Shown: positions 1-8,244 of the stretch, one piece after another | How the letters are laid out: every line of letters begins with the position of its first letter | Position numbering within the stretch: the first letter of the stretch is position 1 | DNA from: CAVUCH01 sp963697705 | GTDB lineage: Bacteria > Acidobacteriota > Vicinamibacteria > Vicinamibacterales > JAENWD01 | Direction: 5' to 3' | DNA length: 64,000 nt | Assembly: GCA_963697705.1 (NCBI GenBank) | Contig: CAVOPA010000017.1 | Coordinates: 682,001-746,000, forward strand | Made by a program: the position numbers and the translations under genes | The notes under the pieces: model-generated | The model's input: the letters and a program-made list of their open reading frames with translations, nothing else | What the model was told of the DNA's origin: nothing | Database searches by the model: none

Positions 1-631
1 CCAGGGTGCCGAGCGAAGCCGCATCGATGTCGCTCCACGCACGGGCGCCGGCGGCCGCCCAACCCGAGCCGGTCCCGTCCGGCGTGCGCACGGTCGTCGA
101 CATGCTGGCGTCGGTCGCCGCGTGGTACGCGAAGAGCCCGTTGCTCGTCGCAACCGCTCGCGCGCCGGCATTCAGCTCGATGAAGCCTGCGGCCAGCAGC
201 GACTGGCCCTTCACCTCCGGCAGTTCGAGCACGCGCCGCGCCGCCTGCGCGCGAGCATCGGCGTCGAGCCCCGCCGTGGTCGCGTCGTACGCGTCGACGG
301 TCGTGTAGCGCTGCGCCGCCAGCTCCGGCATCAGCTCCGGATCCTCGGGAGACAAGCGTGCGATCTGCTCCGACAGCGCCACCGCGCGGCGGAGCGATGC
401 ATCGTCGGCCAGGTTCGTGGTCGTCGAGGCCCGCCGCCGGCCAATCGTGCTGGTGATGGTCGCCTCGGTGTCGGTCGTGACGCCGGCCGTCGTGATCTCG
501 CTCGCGGCGAAGCGCGTGTTCCCGCGCCACGTGGCGTCGGCGACGACGCGGCACTGGTCGGCCTTGCTGAAACCGAGGATGCGCCGCGCCAATGATTCGA
601 GCGCCTGACGGGAGGGCGGCTCGTAGCTCAC
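1..631 (-). CDS. tldE: TldE/PmbA-family protein (metalloprotease partner subunit), C-terminus cut by window edge
   Basis: The minus-strand reading frame is open from a GTG at 629-631 to the left edge, giving about 210 residues of the N-terminal half. It starts VSYEPPSRQALESLARRIL and later has the segments VKGQSLLAAGFIEL and ATSNGLFAYHAATDASMSTT, typical of the TldD/PmbA superfamily. Unlike the upstream TldD it lacks the HExxxH zinc motif in the visible part. In E. coli TldD and TldE form a heterodimer that degrades unfolded peptides and matures peptide antibiotics; the same partnership is inferred here. The GTG overlaps the tldD stop in a GTGA, so the two are translationally coupled. It has no signal peptide of its own although its partner has a Tat signal. 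The family is clear; the substrate is unknown. Confidence 0.85.
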   Translation of the reverse strand, partial: MSYEPPSRQALESLARRILGFSKADQCRVVADATWRGNTRFAASEITTAGVTTDTEATITSTIGRRRASTTTNLADDASLRRAVALSEQIARLSPEDPELMPELAAQRYTTVDAYDATTAGLDADARAQAARRVLELPEVKGQSLLAAGFIELNAGARAVATSNGLFAYHAATDASMSTTVRTPDGTGSGWAAAGARAWSDIDAASLGTL

Positions 632-2208
632 GACTGTCTTCCCGTGTTGACGACGGTCACGCCGCGGAACCGGGCCGGGGGGCAGCCGTGACTGACCGAG
701 TTGCTCTGGCCCGGCTCTCCCTTCCCGTCACCGAACGATCCACCCAGCCAGTAGCTCGAGGCGCCGCCGATCATATCCATGCTGTTCCAGAACTCGGGCG
801 TGCGCGCCTGGTAGGCCACATCCTTCAGCATGCCGGTGACCTTGCCGTTTCGTACTTCGTGGAACACCTGTCCCGAGAACTGGAAATTGTAGCGTTGGTG
901 GTCGATCGACCACGACCCGCGGTTCCTGATCACGATACCGCGCTCGGTGGCGGAGATGATCTCGTCGAGCCCGATTGGCTGATCCCCCGGCAGCAGCGAT
1001 ACATTCGGCATGCGCTGGAAGGTGACGTTCGACCACGAGTCGGCGTAGGCGCAGCCGTGCGAGCGCGTGACGCCGGTGAGCTTGGAAATCCATGCCGCTT
1101 GCTCGCGGGTCGTCTGGTAATCCTTGAAGAGGCCCTTCTCGACCAGCAGCCACTCGTCGGCCGGCACCCCCTCGTCGTCCCACGCGCACCGAGCGAGCGA
1201 CTCGGGCTGGGTGCGGTCGGCGCGCACGTTCATGAGGTCGCGGCCGTAGCGGAGCTGGCCGATGTGCCGCTCGGGGGGCGCAATGAAGCTCGTGCCGGCG
1301 TAGTTGGCCTCGTAGCCCATGGCGCGATCGAGCTCCGTGGGGTGGCCGATGCTCTCGTGGATGGTGAGCCACAGATTGGTCGGATCGAGGATGAGATCGT
1401 ACGGGCCCGGGTCCACGCTGCGCGCAGAAAGTTTCTCGACCGCATGCGATGCCCATTCCGGCGCGTGCCGCACCAGGTCGAGCCCAGTCACGTACTCCCA
1501 CCCTGCGCCGCGGGGTGCGATCTCGTGGTTGTAGCTCTGGAAATCGCCGGTGGCGACCGCCGTGGCCGTGAACTGCGGGCCGACGCGATAGAAGGTCTGC
1601 ACCGTGAAGGTGCCGTCGGTCGTGGCGAGCGTCTTTTCCTCGCGCAGGAGCGCGAGCGAGCTGTTCACGAAGCGCACGCCCTTTACGCCGAGCGCTGCGT
1701 CGTTGGCCGCCAGCAGCAGCGCGATCTTCTCCTCGATCGGCACATCGAGCGGATCGGTCGCCACCGGGGTCTGCCAGGTGCCGGTCACCGGCGTGACCGG
1801 CGCGAGCACGACGGGGCGCTTCTGCACGGCGACAGCCGCGCGCGCGATCTGCGCCGCATCGCGTGCCGTCGCCTGCACGGACGTGGTGGACAGATCGCGC
1901 GTGGCGGCGAAGCCCCACGACCCGTTCACCAGTACGCGCACGCCGATGCCGAACGATTCAGCGTCCCTGACTCCGGTCACCTGCCGTTCGCGCGTGGCAA
2001 TCGACTGGCTGCGATAGCGGCCGAGCCGCGCGTCGGCGTACGACGCGCCGGCATCCCGCGCGGCCTGCAGCACCGTCATCAGCAGGTCCTTGCCCGGGCC
2101 GTCGCCGGGTGTGGCGCCACCCGCGTGCCCGTGCGCGACGCCCGGCGCGATCGTTGCGCCAATCGCGGCGGCGCCCGCCCGCTTCAGGAACTCGCGGCGG
2201 TTCTCCAT
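628..2208 (-). CDS. tldD: TldD-family zinc metalloprotease with Tat-type signal
   Basis: This 526-residue TldD/PmbA-family protein has the zinc motif HESIGH at residues 284-289, directly after the conserved segment LILDPTNLWLTI, so it is the catalytic subunit of a TldD/TldE pair. Its N-terminus, MENRREFLKRAGAAAIGATI, is a twin-arginine (Tat) signal, whereas E. coli TldD is cytosolic. Export through Tat is therefore inferred, with the cofactor-loaded or paired form moving folded. The ATG at 2208 has a GGAG about eight bases upstream. The stop overlaps the GTG of the tldE-like gene. Length is slightly above the E. coli protein (about 480 residues) because of the leader and a linker. Confidence 0.9.
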   Translation of the reverse strand: MENRREFLKRAGAAAIGATIAPGVAHGHAGGATPGDGPGKDLLMTVLQAARDAGASYADARLGRYRSQSIATRERQVTGVRDAESFGIGVRVLVNGSWGFAATRDLSTTSVQATARDAAQIARAAVAVQKRPVVLAPVTPVTGTWQTPVATDPLDVPIEEKIALLLAANDAALGVKGVRFVNSSLALLREEKTLATTDGTFTVQTFYRVGPQFTATAVATGDFQSYNHEIAPRGAGWEYVTGLDLVRHAPEWASHAVEKLSARSVDPGPYDLILDPTNLWLTIHESIGHPTELDRAMGYEANYAGTSFIAPPERHIGQLRYGRDLMNVRADRTQPESLARCAWDDEGVPADEWLLVEKGLFKDYQTTREQAAWISKLTGVTRSHGCAYADSWSNVTFQRMPNVSLLPGDQPIGLDEIISATERGIVIRNRGSWSIDHQRYNFQFSGQVFHEVRNGKVTGMLKDVAYQARTPEFWNSMDMIGGASSYWLGGSFGDGKGEPGQSNSVSHGCPPARFRGVTVVNTGRQS

Positions 2209-2247
2209 GCAGCGCTCCGTTCGTACATCCCGCGCATCCTGGCCGCG

Positions 2248-2910
2248 TCACGCGGCCGGCGTCCGCCCGACGACGATATCGAAGGTCGCCGCGAGCTCGC
2301 CGGCCGGGGAACCGGTCGCCGGCTTGAAGTCGATCGTGATCGACTCCCGCGCGCGGGGATCGGTGACAGATTTCCAGATGCCGTCCTGCGCGTTGCCCGG
2401 GTGTCCCTTGATATAGCACTGCGTCGTCAGCAGCTCGCGGCCGCCTTTCTTCACCTTGAAGTGAATGTGCGGTGTGCGTCCGGGATAGGGAACCGGCTTG
2501 ATCGTGCGAAAGTAATAGGCGCCGCTGGCGTCAGTGAGGAAACGGCCATAGCCCTGGAAGTTTCCATCGCGCGCCTTGCGGGAGACGTCGCCGGAGTGGA
2601 TGTAGACGCCCTCGTGGTCGCACTGCCAGATTTCGACGACCGCGTTGCGGATGGCGGCGCCCGTTTCATCGAGAATGCGGCCCGACAAGTGCGTGATCTC
2701 GCCGACCGCGGGCGTAATCCCGTCGTTGACGATGAGCAAATCGTTGTCGGTATCGAGCGGCAGGCGATCGGGATAGAACGGCCCCTCGGTCTGGGCCGCC
2801 GTGCGCGCCAGCTGCTCGGCGAACGCTCCCCGCACGGTAAATGCGGCCGCGCCGACCGCCAGCGTGGCGATGAACCGGCGCCGATCAGTGAGGATGAATG
2901 GGCTGTGCAT
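2248..2910 (-). CDS. Tat-exported intradiol ring-cleavage dioxygenase-like protein
   Basis: The protein resembles protocatechuate/catechol intradiol dioxygenases: it has the core AVVEIWQCDHEGVYIHSG and the iron-ligand region VPYPGRTPHIHFKV, which supply the two Tyr and two His expected for Fe(III). The short domain (about 220 residues) matches the secreted intradiol-like subfamily rather than the alpha or beta subunits of a classical enzyme. I start it at the ATG at 2910 because GGAG lies six bases upstream; the ATG at 2922 would add four residues. This places the Tat motif TDRRRFIATLAVGAAAF near the N-terminus, and the mature protein starts after an AFA-like cleavage site. It lies just upstream of tldD on the same strand. 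The aromatic substrate cannot be read from sequence. Confidence 0.85.
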   Translation of the reverse strand: MHSPFILTDRRRFIATLAVGAAAFTVRGAFAEQLARTAAQTEGPFYPDRLPLDTDNDLLIVNDGITPAVGEITHLSGRILDETGAAIRNAVVEIWQCDHEGVYIHSGDVSRKARDGNFQGYGRFLTDASGAYYFRTIKPVPYPGRTPHIHFKVKKGGRELLTTQCYIKGHPGNAQDGIWKSVTDPRARESITIDFKPATGSPAGELAATFDIVVGRTPAA

Positions 2911-3115
2911 CCGGATCTCCATGCGATAGCGCGGGCACCTGCACGTCGAGGCGTCCGCATCTTCGAAGTGACAATGGGGCGAATCTTAACCTGATGTGAC
3001 GTAATCGGCTACGCCTGCCGGCTCCGGGCTGCGGGTCAGTCTCGCTGCACGCCGTCTTCATGCTGGCCGTATTCGGAGGGATCATCGCCGCGAACTGGTG
3101 CGCCCTGCTGTGCGC

Positions 3116-4120
3116 CTACTCGTCGGTCTTCCAGTGCACGGCGTCGAACCTGATCGTATCGGCGCGCCCCTCGGTGATGTGCTTCACGATCTGCGCCGCG
3201 TGAAAGCGGCCGTTCTCGATGAACCAGCGGCTCGTGTGGTAACCGCCGCACACCGTGCCGGCAAGGTACACGCCCCGGCGGCTCGTCTCGAACGTCGCTT
3301 CGTCGAACACCGGCGTGCGATAGGGGTCGTCGGCGATGGCGATTCCGAGCGTTTCGAGGAACCCGTAGTCCGGGCGGTAGCCGGTCATTGCGACGACCCA
3401 ATCGTTCGCGATCTCTTCGAGCCCCGCCGGTGTGCGCAACACGATTGACGCATCCCGAATCGCTTCCAAGGCGGTGTTGAAGTACGCGCGGATGCTGCCT
3501 TCCTTGATGCGGTTTTCGAGATCCGGCTTGATCCAGTATTTGATCTTCTCCGACAACGCCGGCGTCCGCACGACGAGGGTGACCTCCGCGCCGTGGCGGT
3601 GGCAGTCCAGCGCGGCCTTGGCGGCAGAATTCTTGGCCCCGATGATCGCCACCTTCTGACGGACGTAGCGGTACGGCTCCTGGTAGTAATGCGTCACCTT
3701 CGGCAGGTCCTGGCCTGGGACGCCCAGCCGATTCGGCACATCGAAGAAGCCGATCGCGATGACGACATGGCGGGCGCGGTGATCACCGCGGTCGGTCACG
3801 ACCCTGAACTCCGGCTTCGCGCCGCCGACCTCGACGACGCGCTCGTAGAGGCGTATGTCGATTGCCTCGCGGGCGGCCACCCCGCGGTAATACTCGATCG
3901 CTTCCTCGCGCGTCGGCTTGTAACCCTGCACGGGAAACGGGTGTCCGCCAATCTCGATCAGCTCGGGCGTGGAGAAGAACTCCATCCGGGCCGGGTAGCC
4001 GACGATGGAGTTGACGAGGGTGCCTTTGTCGATCACCAACGCCGAAAGGCCGCGCCGCCTGGCTTCGATCGCGCAGGCGAGCCCGACGGGCCCGGCGCCG
4101 ACTACGAGGAGATCGTGCAT
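3116..4120 (-). CDS. ypdA: YpdA-family FAD/NAD(P)-dependent oxidoreductase (putative bacillithiol disulfide reductase)
   Basis: This 334-residue two-dinucleotide-binding flavoprotein has an FAD Rossmann motif GAGPVG at residues 8-13 and a second, NADPH-type motif VAIIGAKNSAAKAA near residue 150. The segment STPELIEIGGHPFPVQGYKPTREEA and the C-terminal GVYLAGTVCGGYHTSRWFIENG are characteristic of the YpdA family, which in Firmicutes reduces oxidised bacillithiol. Acidobacteriota are known to make bacillithiol-type thiols, so this role fits, but no bsh gene is in the window. It is a stand-alone gene on the minus strand. Confidence 0.85.
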   Translation of the reverse strand: MHDLLVVGAGPVGLACAIEARRRGLSALVIDKGTLVNSIVGYPARMEFFSTPELIEIGGHPFPVQGYKPTREEAIEYYRGVAAREAIDIRLYERVVEVGGAKPEFRVVTDRGDHRARHVVIAIGFFDVPNRLGVPGQDLPKVTHYYQEPYRYVRQKVAIIGAKNSAAKAALDCHRHGAEVTLVVRTPALSEKIKYWIKPDLENRIKEGSIRAYFNTALEAIRDASIVLRTPAGLEEIANDWVVAMTGYRPDYGFLETLGIAIADDPYRTPVFDEATFETSRRGVYLAGTVCGGYHTSRWFIENGRFHAAQIVKHITEGRADTIRFDAVHWKTDE

Positions 4121-4138
4121 GCGTCTTCTACTCTAGAC

Positions 4139-4172
4139 GGTTCCGGGTTCCGGTTCTGGGTTCCAGGTTCTC
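4139..4172. repeat. Short GGTTCY/GGGTTC direct repeat
   Basis: Five tandem variants of a six- to seven-base unit (GGTTCC, GGGTTCC, GGTTCTG, GGTTCCA, GGTTCT) fill the start of the gap between ypdA and the HEAT gene. A related GGTTCTCGGTTCTGGG word (on the reverse strand) appears in the gap at 37.87 kb. No coding potential is seen. Confidence 0.5.
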
Positions 4173-4208
4173 AGGATGACGACCCGGGCCTTTTCGCTCG
4201 GTACGCAG

Positions 4209-4240
4209 AAACTCCCGTGACCAGGAGGTCACGGGAGTTT
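4209..4240 (-). terminator. Perfect 14-bp stem-loop, probable terminator of the HEAT/cNMP gene
   Basis: The sequence AAACTCCCGTGACC, loop AGGA, then GGTCACGGGAGTTT forms a perfect 14-bp hairpin 31 bases past the stop of the minus-strand gene at 4271. A T-run (TTTCGATTTT) follows on the plus strand and a shorter TTT on the minus strand, so it resembles an intrinsic terminator that could also work in the opposite direction. Confidence 0.75.
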
Positions 4241-4270
4241 CGATTTTCGGTGTTCCTCGTGCGGTCCGAG

Positions 4271-6757
4271 CTACACGACGCTCGCCGACGATCGCCGCAG
4301 CACCGCGCTGAACATCGCCTGCAGCAGGCCGATGTGTTCCGCCAGCAGATCGAAGAGCGCCTCGCGATCGATCCGCAGCGCGACGACGTCGCGGGTGACG
4401 TGCGCACGCCAGCCGGTCGTTTCCGCTCCGCTCAGCGTCTCGTACACGCCTACCGTATCGCCCCGCCCCGCAGTCAGCGGCGTGCCTGTCGCCAGTGGTT
4501 CGAGGGCCAGTTCTCCGGCGACCAGCAAATAGATGGCCGGTGCGTCGCCGCCGCTAAAGAGCGTGTCGCCCGGAGCGGCACGCACTTCGCGAGCGATGGC
4601 GGCGGCCGCGCTCACATCGGCGGCCGAGGCGCGTGCGAACACCGGCAGTTCCTGCATCAGCAGAATCTTCTCAACCGGCTGCAGCGGGTCGGTCGACGCC
4701 CCACCCTCGACGGGGCCGACGGCGGCGCGCATGACGCCGCGCCAGGCCTCGCCGTTTTCGCGCTCGATGGCCATCCGCAGGAGGCCGTGCACGAGGTCGG
4801 GGTTCTCGGCGAGCAATGCCAGCACCTGCTCACTCCGTACCGCGAGGCAGATCGCGCGATCGACAGCCGTGATCGTGCTGGCCGCCGGGGCGCCCTCCAT
4901 GACTTCCTCGAAGGCCAGCGCCGCCGGGGGACCTATCTCGGTCTGCGAGACGTGCCCGTCGGCGTCAACGGTGCTCCGAACCCTTCCGTCGAGCAGGAAC
5001 TGCAGGTCGTCGGGACTGGTGCCCTGCTCGTACAGCACGCGCCCGTGCTCGTGCCGGACCTGACGTCCGGCATCCGAGATGTGGAACAGCTCGTCAATGG
5101 CCACGTAGTCGAACAAGGGCATTCGCCGGAGCCGATCGGCGAGCTCCACGGCGGGTAGCGGCTCCATCCAGCGGCTGCGGCGCTCGTCGGCGGCCATCCG
5201 CTGCGCGGCCAGCGCCCACGACGCGGCCTCGAAGACGTACCAGTCCTTGACATCGCGGTGTTCCAGCGCGTACTCCAGGTCGCCGGCCAGCGTCCACGCG
5301 GCGCGCGACTCCACGAAGTGGATGGCGGTCGCCGCGATGATCTGATCCGGGTCGTGCACGAGCTGCGCGAGGCTGTCCTCGACGTCGCGCACGCGCGACT
5401 TCAGCAGCACATTGCCGCGCCGCACCTTCTCCTCGAGCGGCACATCGTCCAGCACCGGGATGACCCGCTTGCGCATCTGGCCCGTCAGGAGGTTGTCGAG
5501 GTACTCGAGCGCGCCGGCGCGCGCGCGCCCGGTGGTGTGCTCGAGGGTCCAGCGCGCCGCGGCCACGTCCTTCCACGGGTAGATCACCTCGAGCAGGTGG
5601 TAGATGCGGTCCACCGTGCGACCGAGCTTCTCCCCGAGCGCTCGCGCCAGCAGCGTATCGCGCGCGACCGGATCCCTGACGACGACGTTGTAGTGGAGGC
5701 CCAGGTAGCTGAAATACCGGTTCGTCTCCTTGACCACCAGCGCTTCGATTGGCGGCTTCGGAATCGACAGCTCCGGATGCTCTCGCTTCAGCCGCCCGAG
5801 CGCGCGCAGCGCCTTGTAGCGCAGGAACCCGTCCGCCGCGTCGAGCGTGGAGACGAGCACGTCGACCGACGGCTGGGTGGGGATGAGCGCCAGCGTCGAC
5901 GGGATATGGCGGCGCACCCAGATGTCCTCGCTCTCGTCGTGCAGGAAGAAGGCGAGGGTCTCGACGATGTCGTCCCCGTAGCCCACCAGCACTTCTCGCG
6001 CGGGCCCCTTCAGCAGCCGGTTCCGCAGCAGCGAGAGCAATGGCGCCACAAACAGGTAGTCGGACGCACCGAGGCGGCCGGCGCTGCGGATGGCTTCCTC
6101 GGCGACCTCGCGCGCCGGGTCGTACATCAGCGGCACGAGCAGCGGCCGGAACCGCGCCGATGTGATGTGCCCGAGCGCCTCGGCGACCTCGCGGCGTGCC
6201 GGCACCGCCGCCTGTCGGGTGTCGAGCGCGATCGCGCGCAGCGCCTCTTCCGCCGCGGCGACGTCCTCCTCGCGCGGACCCGCGGCAAGCGCCGCCGCCG
6301 CGGTCACGACCATCCGCGGATCGCGATCCTCCAGGTACGGGCGCATCAGCCCGGCAACCTGCTCGCCCCGGCTGGCGGCCAGCGCACCCACCGCCGCGGC
6401 CCGCACCTCCGGGTGATCGTCTTTCAGCATCTGCTCGATGCCAGCCGACCACCGGGCCTGCAGGTCAGGGCGCGCCGCTTCGATCGTGCGCAGCGCGCGG
6501 GCGCGGACCTCGGGCGAGGCGTGGTGGAGGAGCAGCGGCGAGATCAGGTGCCGCCTGTCGAAGCCCTCGAGCAGATCGATCGCATGCAGCACATGCCGCG
6601 CGTCAGGATGCCCGAGTTCCTCGACGAGCGTTTCGATCGTGAACAGGTCGGGGCCAGAATGCCGCAGGTCCTGCGGCTGGACGTCGTTGGTGTCGAGGCT
6701 CCGCCGGAACGCCACCATGTAGCCGCGTTTCGCGCGGAGTGCGAGGACAATCCACAC
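4271..6757 (-). CDS. HEAT-repeat protein with two cyclic-nucleotide-binding domains (C-terminal part of a frameshifted NTT-HEAT-cNMP transporter)
   Basis: About residues 30-500 are HEAT/armadillo-like helical repeats (for example HASPEVRARALRTIE and DDHPEVRAAAVGALAA). Two tandem cyclic-nucleotide-binding-like domains follow: the first begins RMPLFDYVAIDELFHI and contains GRVLYEQGTSPDDLQFLLDG; the second begins MQELPVFARASAADV and contains GDTLFSGGDAPAIYLLVAGE. The frame opens at a GTG with no ribosome-binding site, inside the end of the upstream transporter gene. Its first residues (WIVLALRAKRGYMVAFRRSL) continue the last transmembrane helix of the transporter, exactly as in the intact neighbour at 8245. 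I therefore read 4271-7979 as one gene with a one-base indel near 6745-6760. A transporter regulated by cAMP/cGMP-like ligands is inferred. Separate translation by coupling is the alternative. Confidence 0.8.
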   Translation of the reverse strand: MWIVLALRAKRGYMVAFRRSLDTNDVQPQDLRHSGPDLFTIETLVEELGHPDARHVLHAIDLLEGFDRRHLISPLLLHHASPEVRARALRTIEAARPDLQARWSAGIEQMLKDDHPEVRAAAVGALAASRGEQVAGLMRPYLEDRDPRMVVTAAAALAAGPREEDVAAAEEALRAIALDTRQAAVPARREVAEALGHITSARFRPLLVPLMYDPAREVAEEAIRSAGRLGASDYLFVAPLLSLLRNRLLKGPAREVLVGYGDDIVETLAFFLHDESEDIWVRRHIPSTLALIPTQPSVDVLVSTLDAADGFLRYKALRALGRLKREHPELSIPKPPIEALVVKETNRYFSYLGLHYNVVVRDPVARDTLLARALGEKLGRTVDRIYHLLEVIYPWKDVAAARWTLEHTTGRARAGALEYLDNLLTGQMRKRVIPVLDDVPLEEKVRRGNVLLKSRVRDVEDSLAQLVHDPDQIIAATAIHFVESRAAWTLAGDLEYALEHRDVKDWYVFEAASWALAAQRMAADERRSRWMEPLPAVELADRLRRMPLFDYVAIDELFHISDAGRQVRHEHGRVLYEQGTSPDDLQFLLDGRVRSTVDADGHVSQTEIGPPAALAFEEVMEGAPAASTITAVDRAICLAVRSEQVLALLAENPDLVHGLLRMAIERENGEAWRGVMRAAVGPVEGGASTDPLQPVEKILLMQELPVFARASAADVSAAAAIAREVRAAPGDTLFSGGDAPAIYLLVAGELALEPLATGTPLTAGRGDTVGVYETLSGAETTGWRAHVTRDVVALRIDREALFDLLAEHIGLLQAMFSAVLRRSSASVV

Positions 6758-7979
6758 GCGCCATCACGGCGATGCTGGCGTAGCTGATTTGCGGCCAGGA
6801 GAGGTTCAGGCCCCACGGCTTGATCAGCACGAGCAGGATCAGCGCGTTCGCCGCACGACCGATTCGATCGACGGTGACATCCACGAACGGCTTCGCCTTC
6901 GCCTTGATGTCGCCGGGCAACGGAAGGAAAAGGATTTCGCGCGAGGTCTTGTCGACGGTATAGCGGATCGACTTGTCGAACACCCGCGCGAACATCGGCG
7001 CCCACAACTGCGCCGCCACCAGCGTCAGCAGCGCGGTCGAGCCGAGGCCGATCGGCAGGATCATCAGGGCGAAACCGATCCCGAGAAATCGTTGGATCTT
7101 GCTCGTCAGCCACACCTGGATGACGAAGCCGATCAACGACGTGTACACCTGCACGTCGGCGAGCACCGCCGTCATCGCGTCAGTGCCCTGCGCCCCCTTG
7201 GCGGCTTCGGTGGCCATGCTCAACTGCTGATCGATCAGACCTGCGCCGATCGAGGTCATGGCGATCACGGCGGCGATGATCTGCAGATGGCGGCTGCGGC
7301 GCAGCATCTGGAGGGCCTCGCCGCTGCTGACGCCCTCCTCCTTGCCGGCCTGCTCGAGCCCGGCCAGGTCTTCGCTGCGTGTGTGCCGCACGACGAGGAG
7401 GACGACGATCGCGCAGAGGGCGACCACTCCCGCACTCACCAGCATCAGATTCGCGTTGCCGACCGTCTTGGTGAGCAGGGACGTGATGCTGCCGCCAGCG
7501 GCGCCGCCGAGGCTCGCACCGCCGCCGATGAAGCCGAACAGGCGCTTGGCCTGTCGCGGGTCGAAGATGATGTTGGCCAGCGTCCAGAACTGGCTGATGA
7601 GCAGAATCCCGTAGATCTGGCCGAAGAGATAGAAGCCGACGTCCACCGACGTCCAGCCCCACCCGGACGCGACCCAGAACGCGACGAGCAGCGCCACCAT
7701 CGCGCCCTGCGTGGCCGGCACGACCCACTTTCCCGGCAGCAGCCCACCCAGCCGGCTGTAACCCTGCATGATCGCGCCGACGATGAACACGGAAACGAGG
7801 AGGACGTAGGGAAGGTTGTCGGCGCCGAGGGAGCTGATGAAGCGCGATCGCGTGATGGGCTGGATGATGTTGTACGCCATCATCGCCAGGAACGAGTAGG
7901 CGAACATCATCAGCGCCGTGCCCGTCTCGCTCTCGCGCAGCTCGACGATGGGTGAGATGAGGCGTCGCACAATCCCCAT
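6603..7979 (-). CDS. Npt1/Npt2-type nucleotide (ATP/ADP) exchange transporter domain, frameshifted at its 3' end
   Basis: The product is a polytopic membrane protein of the NTT (ATP/ADP translocase) family within the MFS fold. It has about eleven hydrophobic helices, the segment FWTLANIIFDPRQAKRLFGF followed by a glycine-rich GGGASLGGAAGG, and the late motif DKSIRYTVDKTSREILFLPL. The ATG at 7979 has an AAGGAAT ribosome site ten bases upstream; the longer upstream frame starting at 8039 lacks support. True sequence ends near position 6750 at SYASIAVMA; the remaining residues (RVDCPRTPRETR onward) are out-of-frame and low-complexity. The continuation is in the HEAT/cNMP frame. NTTs of intracellular parasites import host ATP, but relatives in free-living bacteria have unknown substrates, so energy parasitism should not be inferred. 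Confidence 0.8.
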   Translation of the reverse strand: MGIVRRLISPIVELRESETGTALMMFAYSFLAMMAYNIIQPITRSRFISSLGADNLPYVLLVSVFIVGAIMQGYSRLGGLLPGKWVVPATQGAMVALLVAFWVASGWGWTSVDVGFYLFGQIYGILLISQFWTLANIIFDPRQAKRLFGFIGGGASLGGAAGGSITSLLTKTVGNANLMLVSAGVVALCAIVVLLVVRHTRSEDLAGLEQAGKEEGVSSGEALQMLRRSRHLQIIAAVIAMTSIGAGLIDQQLSMATEAAKGAQGTDAMTAVLADVQVYTSLIGFVIQVWLTSKIQRFLGIGFALMILPIGLGSTALLTLVAAQLWAPMFARVFDKSIRYTVDKTSREILFLPLPGDIKAKAKPFVDVTVDRIGRAANALILLVLIKPWGLNLSWPQISYASIAVMARVDCPRTPRETRLHGGVPAEPRHQRRPAAGPAAFWPRPVHDRNARRGTRAS

Positions 7980-8244
7980 ACGGACTGATTCCTTACGGTG
8001 TCTGTCGCCGTCAGCAGGCCCCGGCGTGCGCGACGGCACACCGAGCGGGTGCAGGGCTGATGGCGCATCTTACACCGCGGTTCGACCTGGTGAGGACCCC
8101 GCAGGGCGCGCGCTCCGGCATCGGCACAGCCTCGGGAAAGAACGCTCGGGACGAGAGCGGGCAGGGCCCATCTCCAAACCCCGAGCGCGGCATCGGCGCC
8201 CCGGCGTCCGCCGGCCGCCCGGAATCGGATACACTGCCCGTTTC

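Noticed and set aside
592..2994. 800-residue plus-strand open frame
   Set aside because: It is antisense to tldD and the dioxygenase and has the Arg/Ala-rich composition typical of shadow frames in high-GC DNA.
6603..6757. Programmed frameshift between NTT and HEAT frames
   Set aside because: No slippery sequence or stimulatory structure is evident, and four other similar indels exist in the window.
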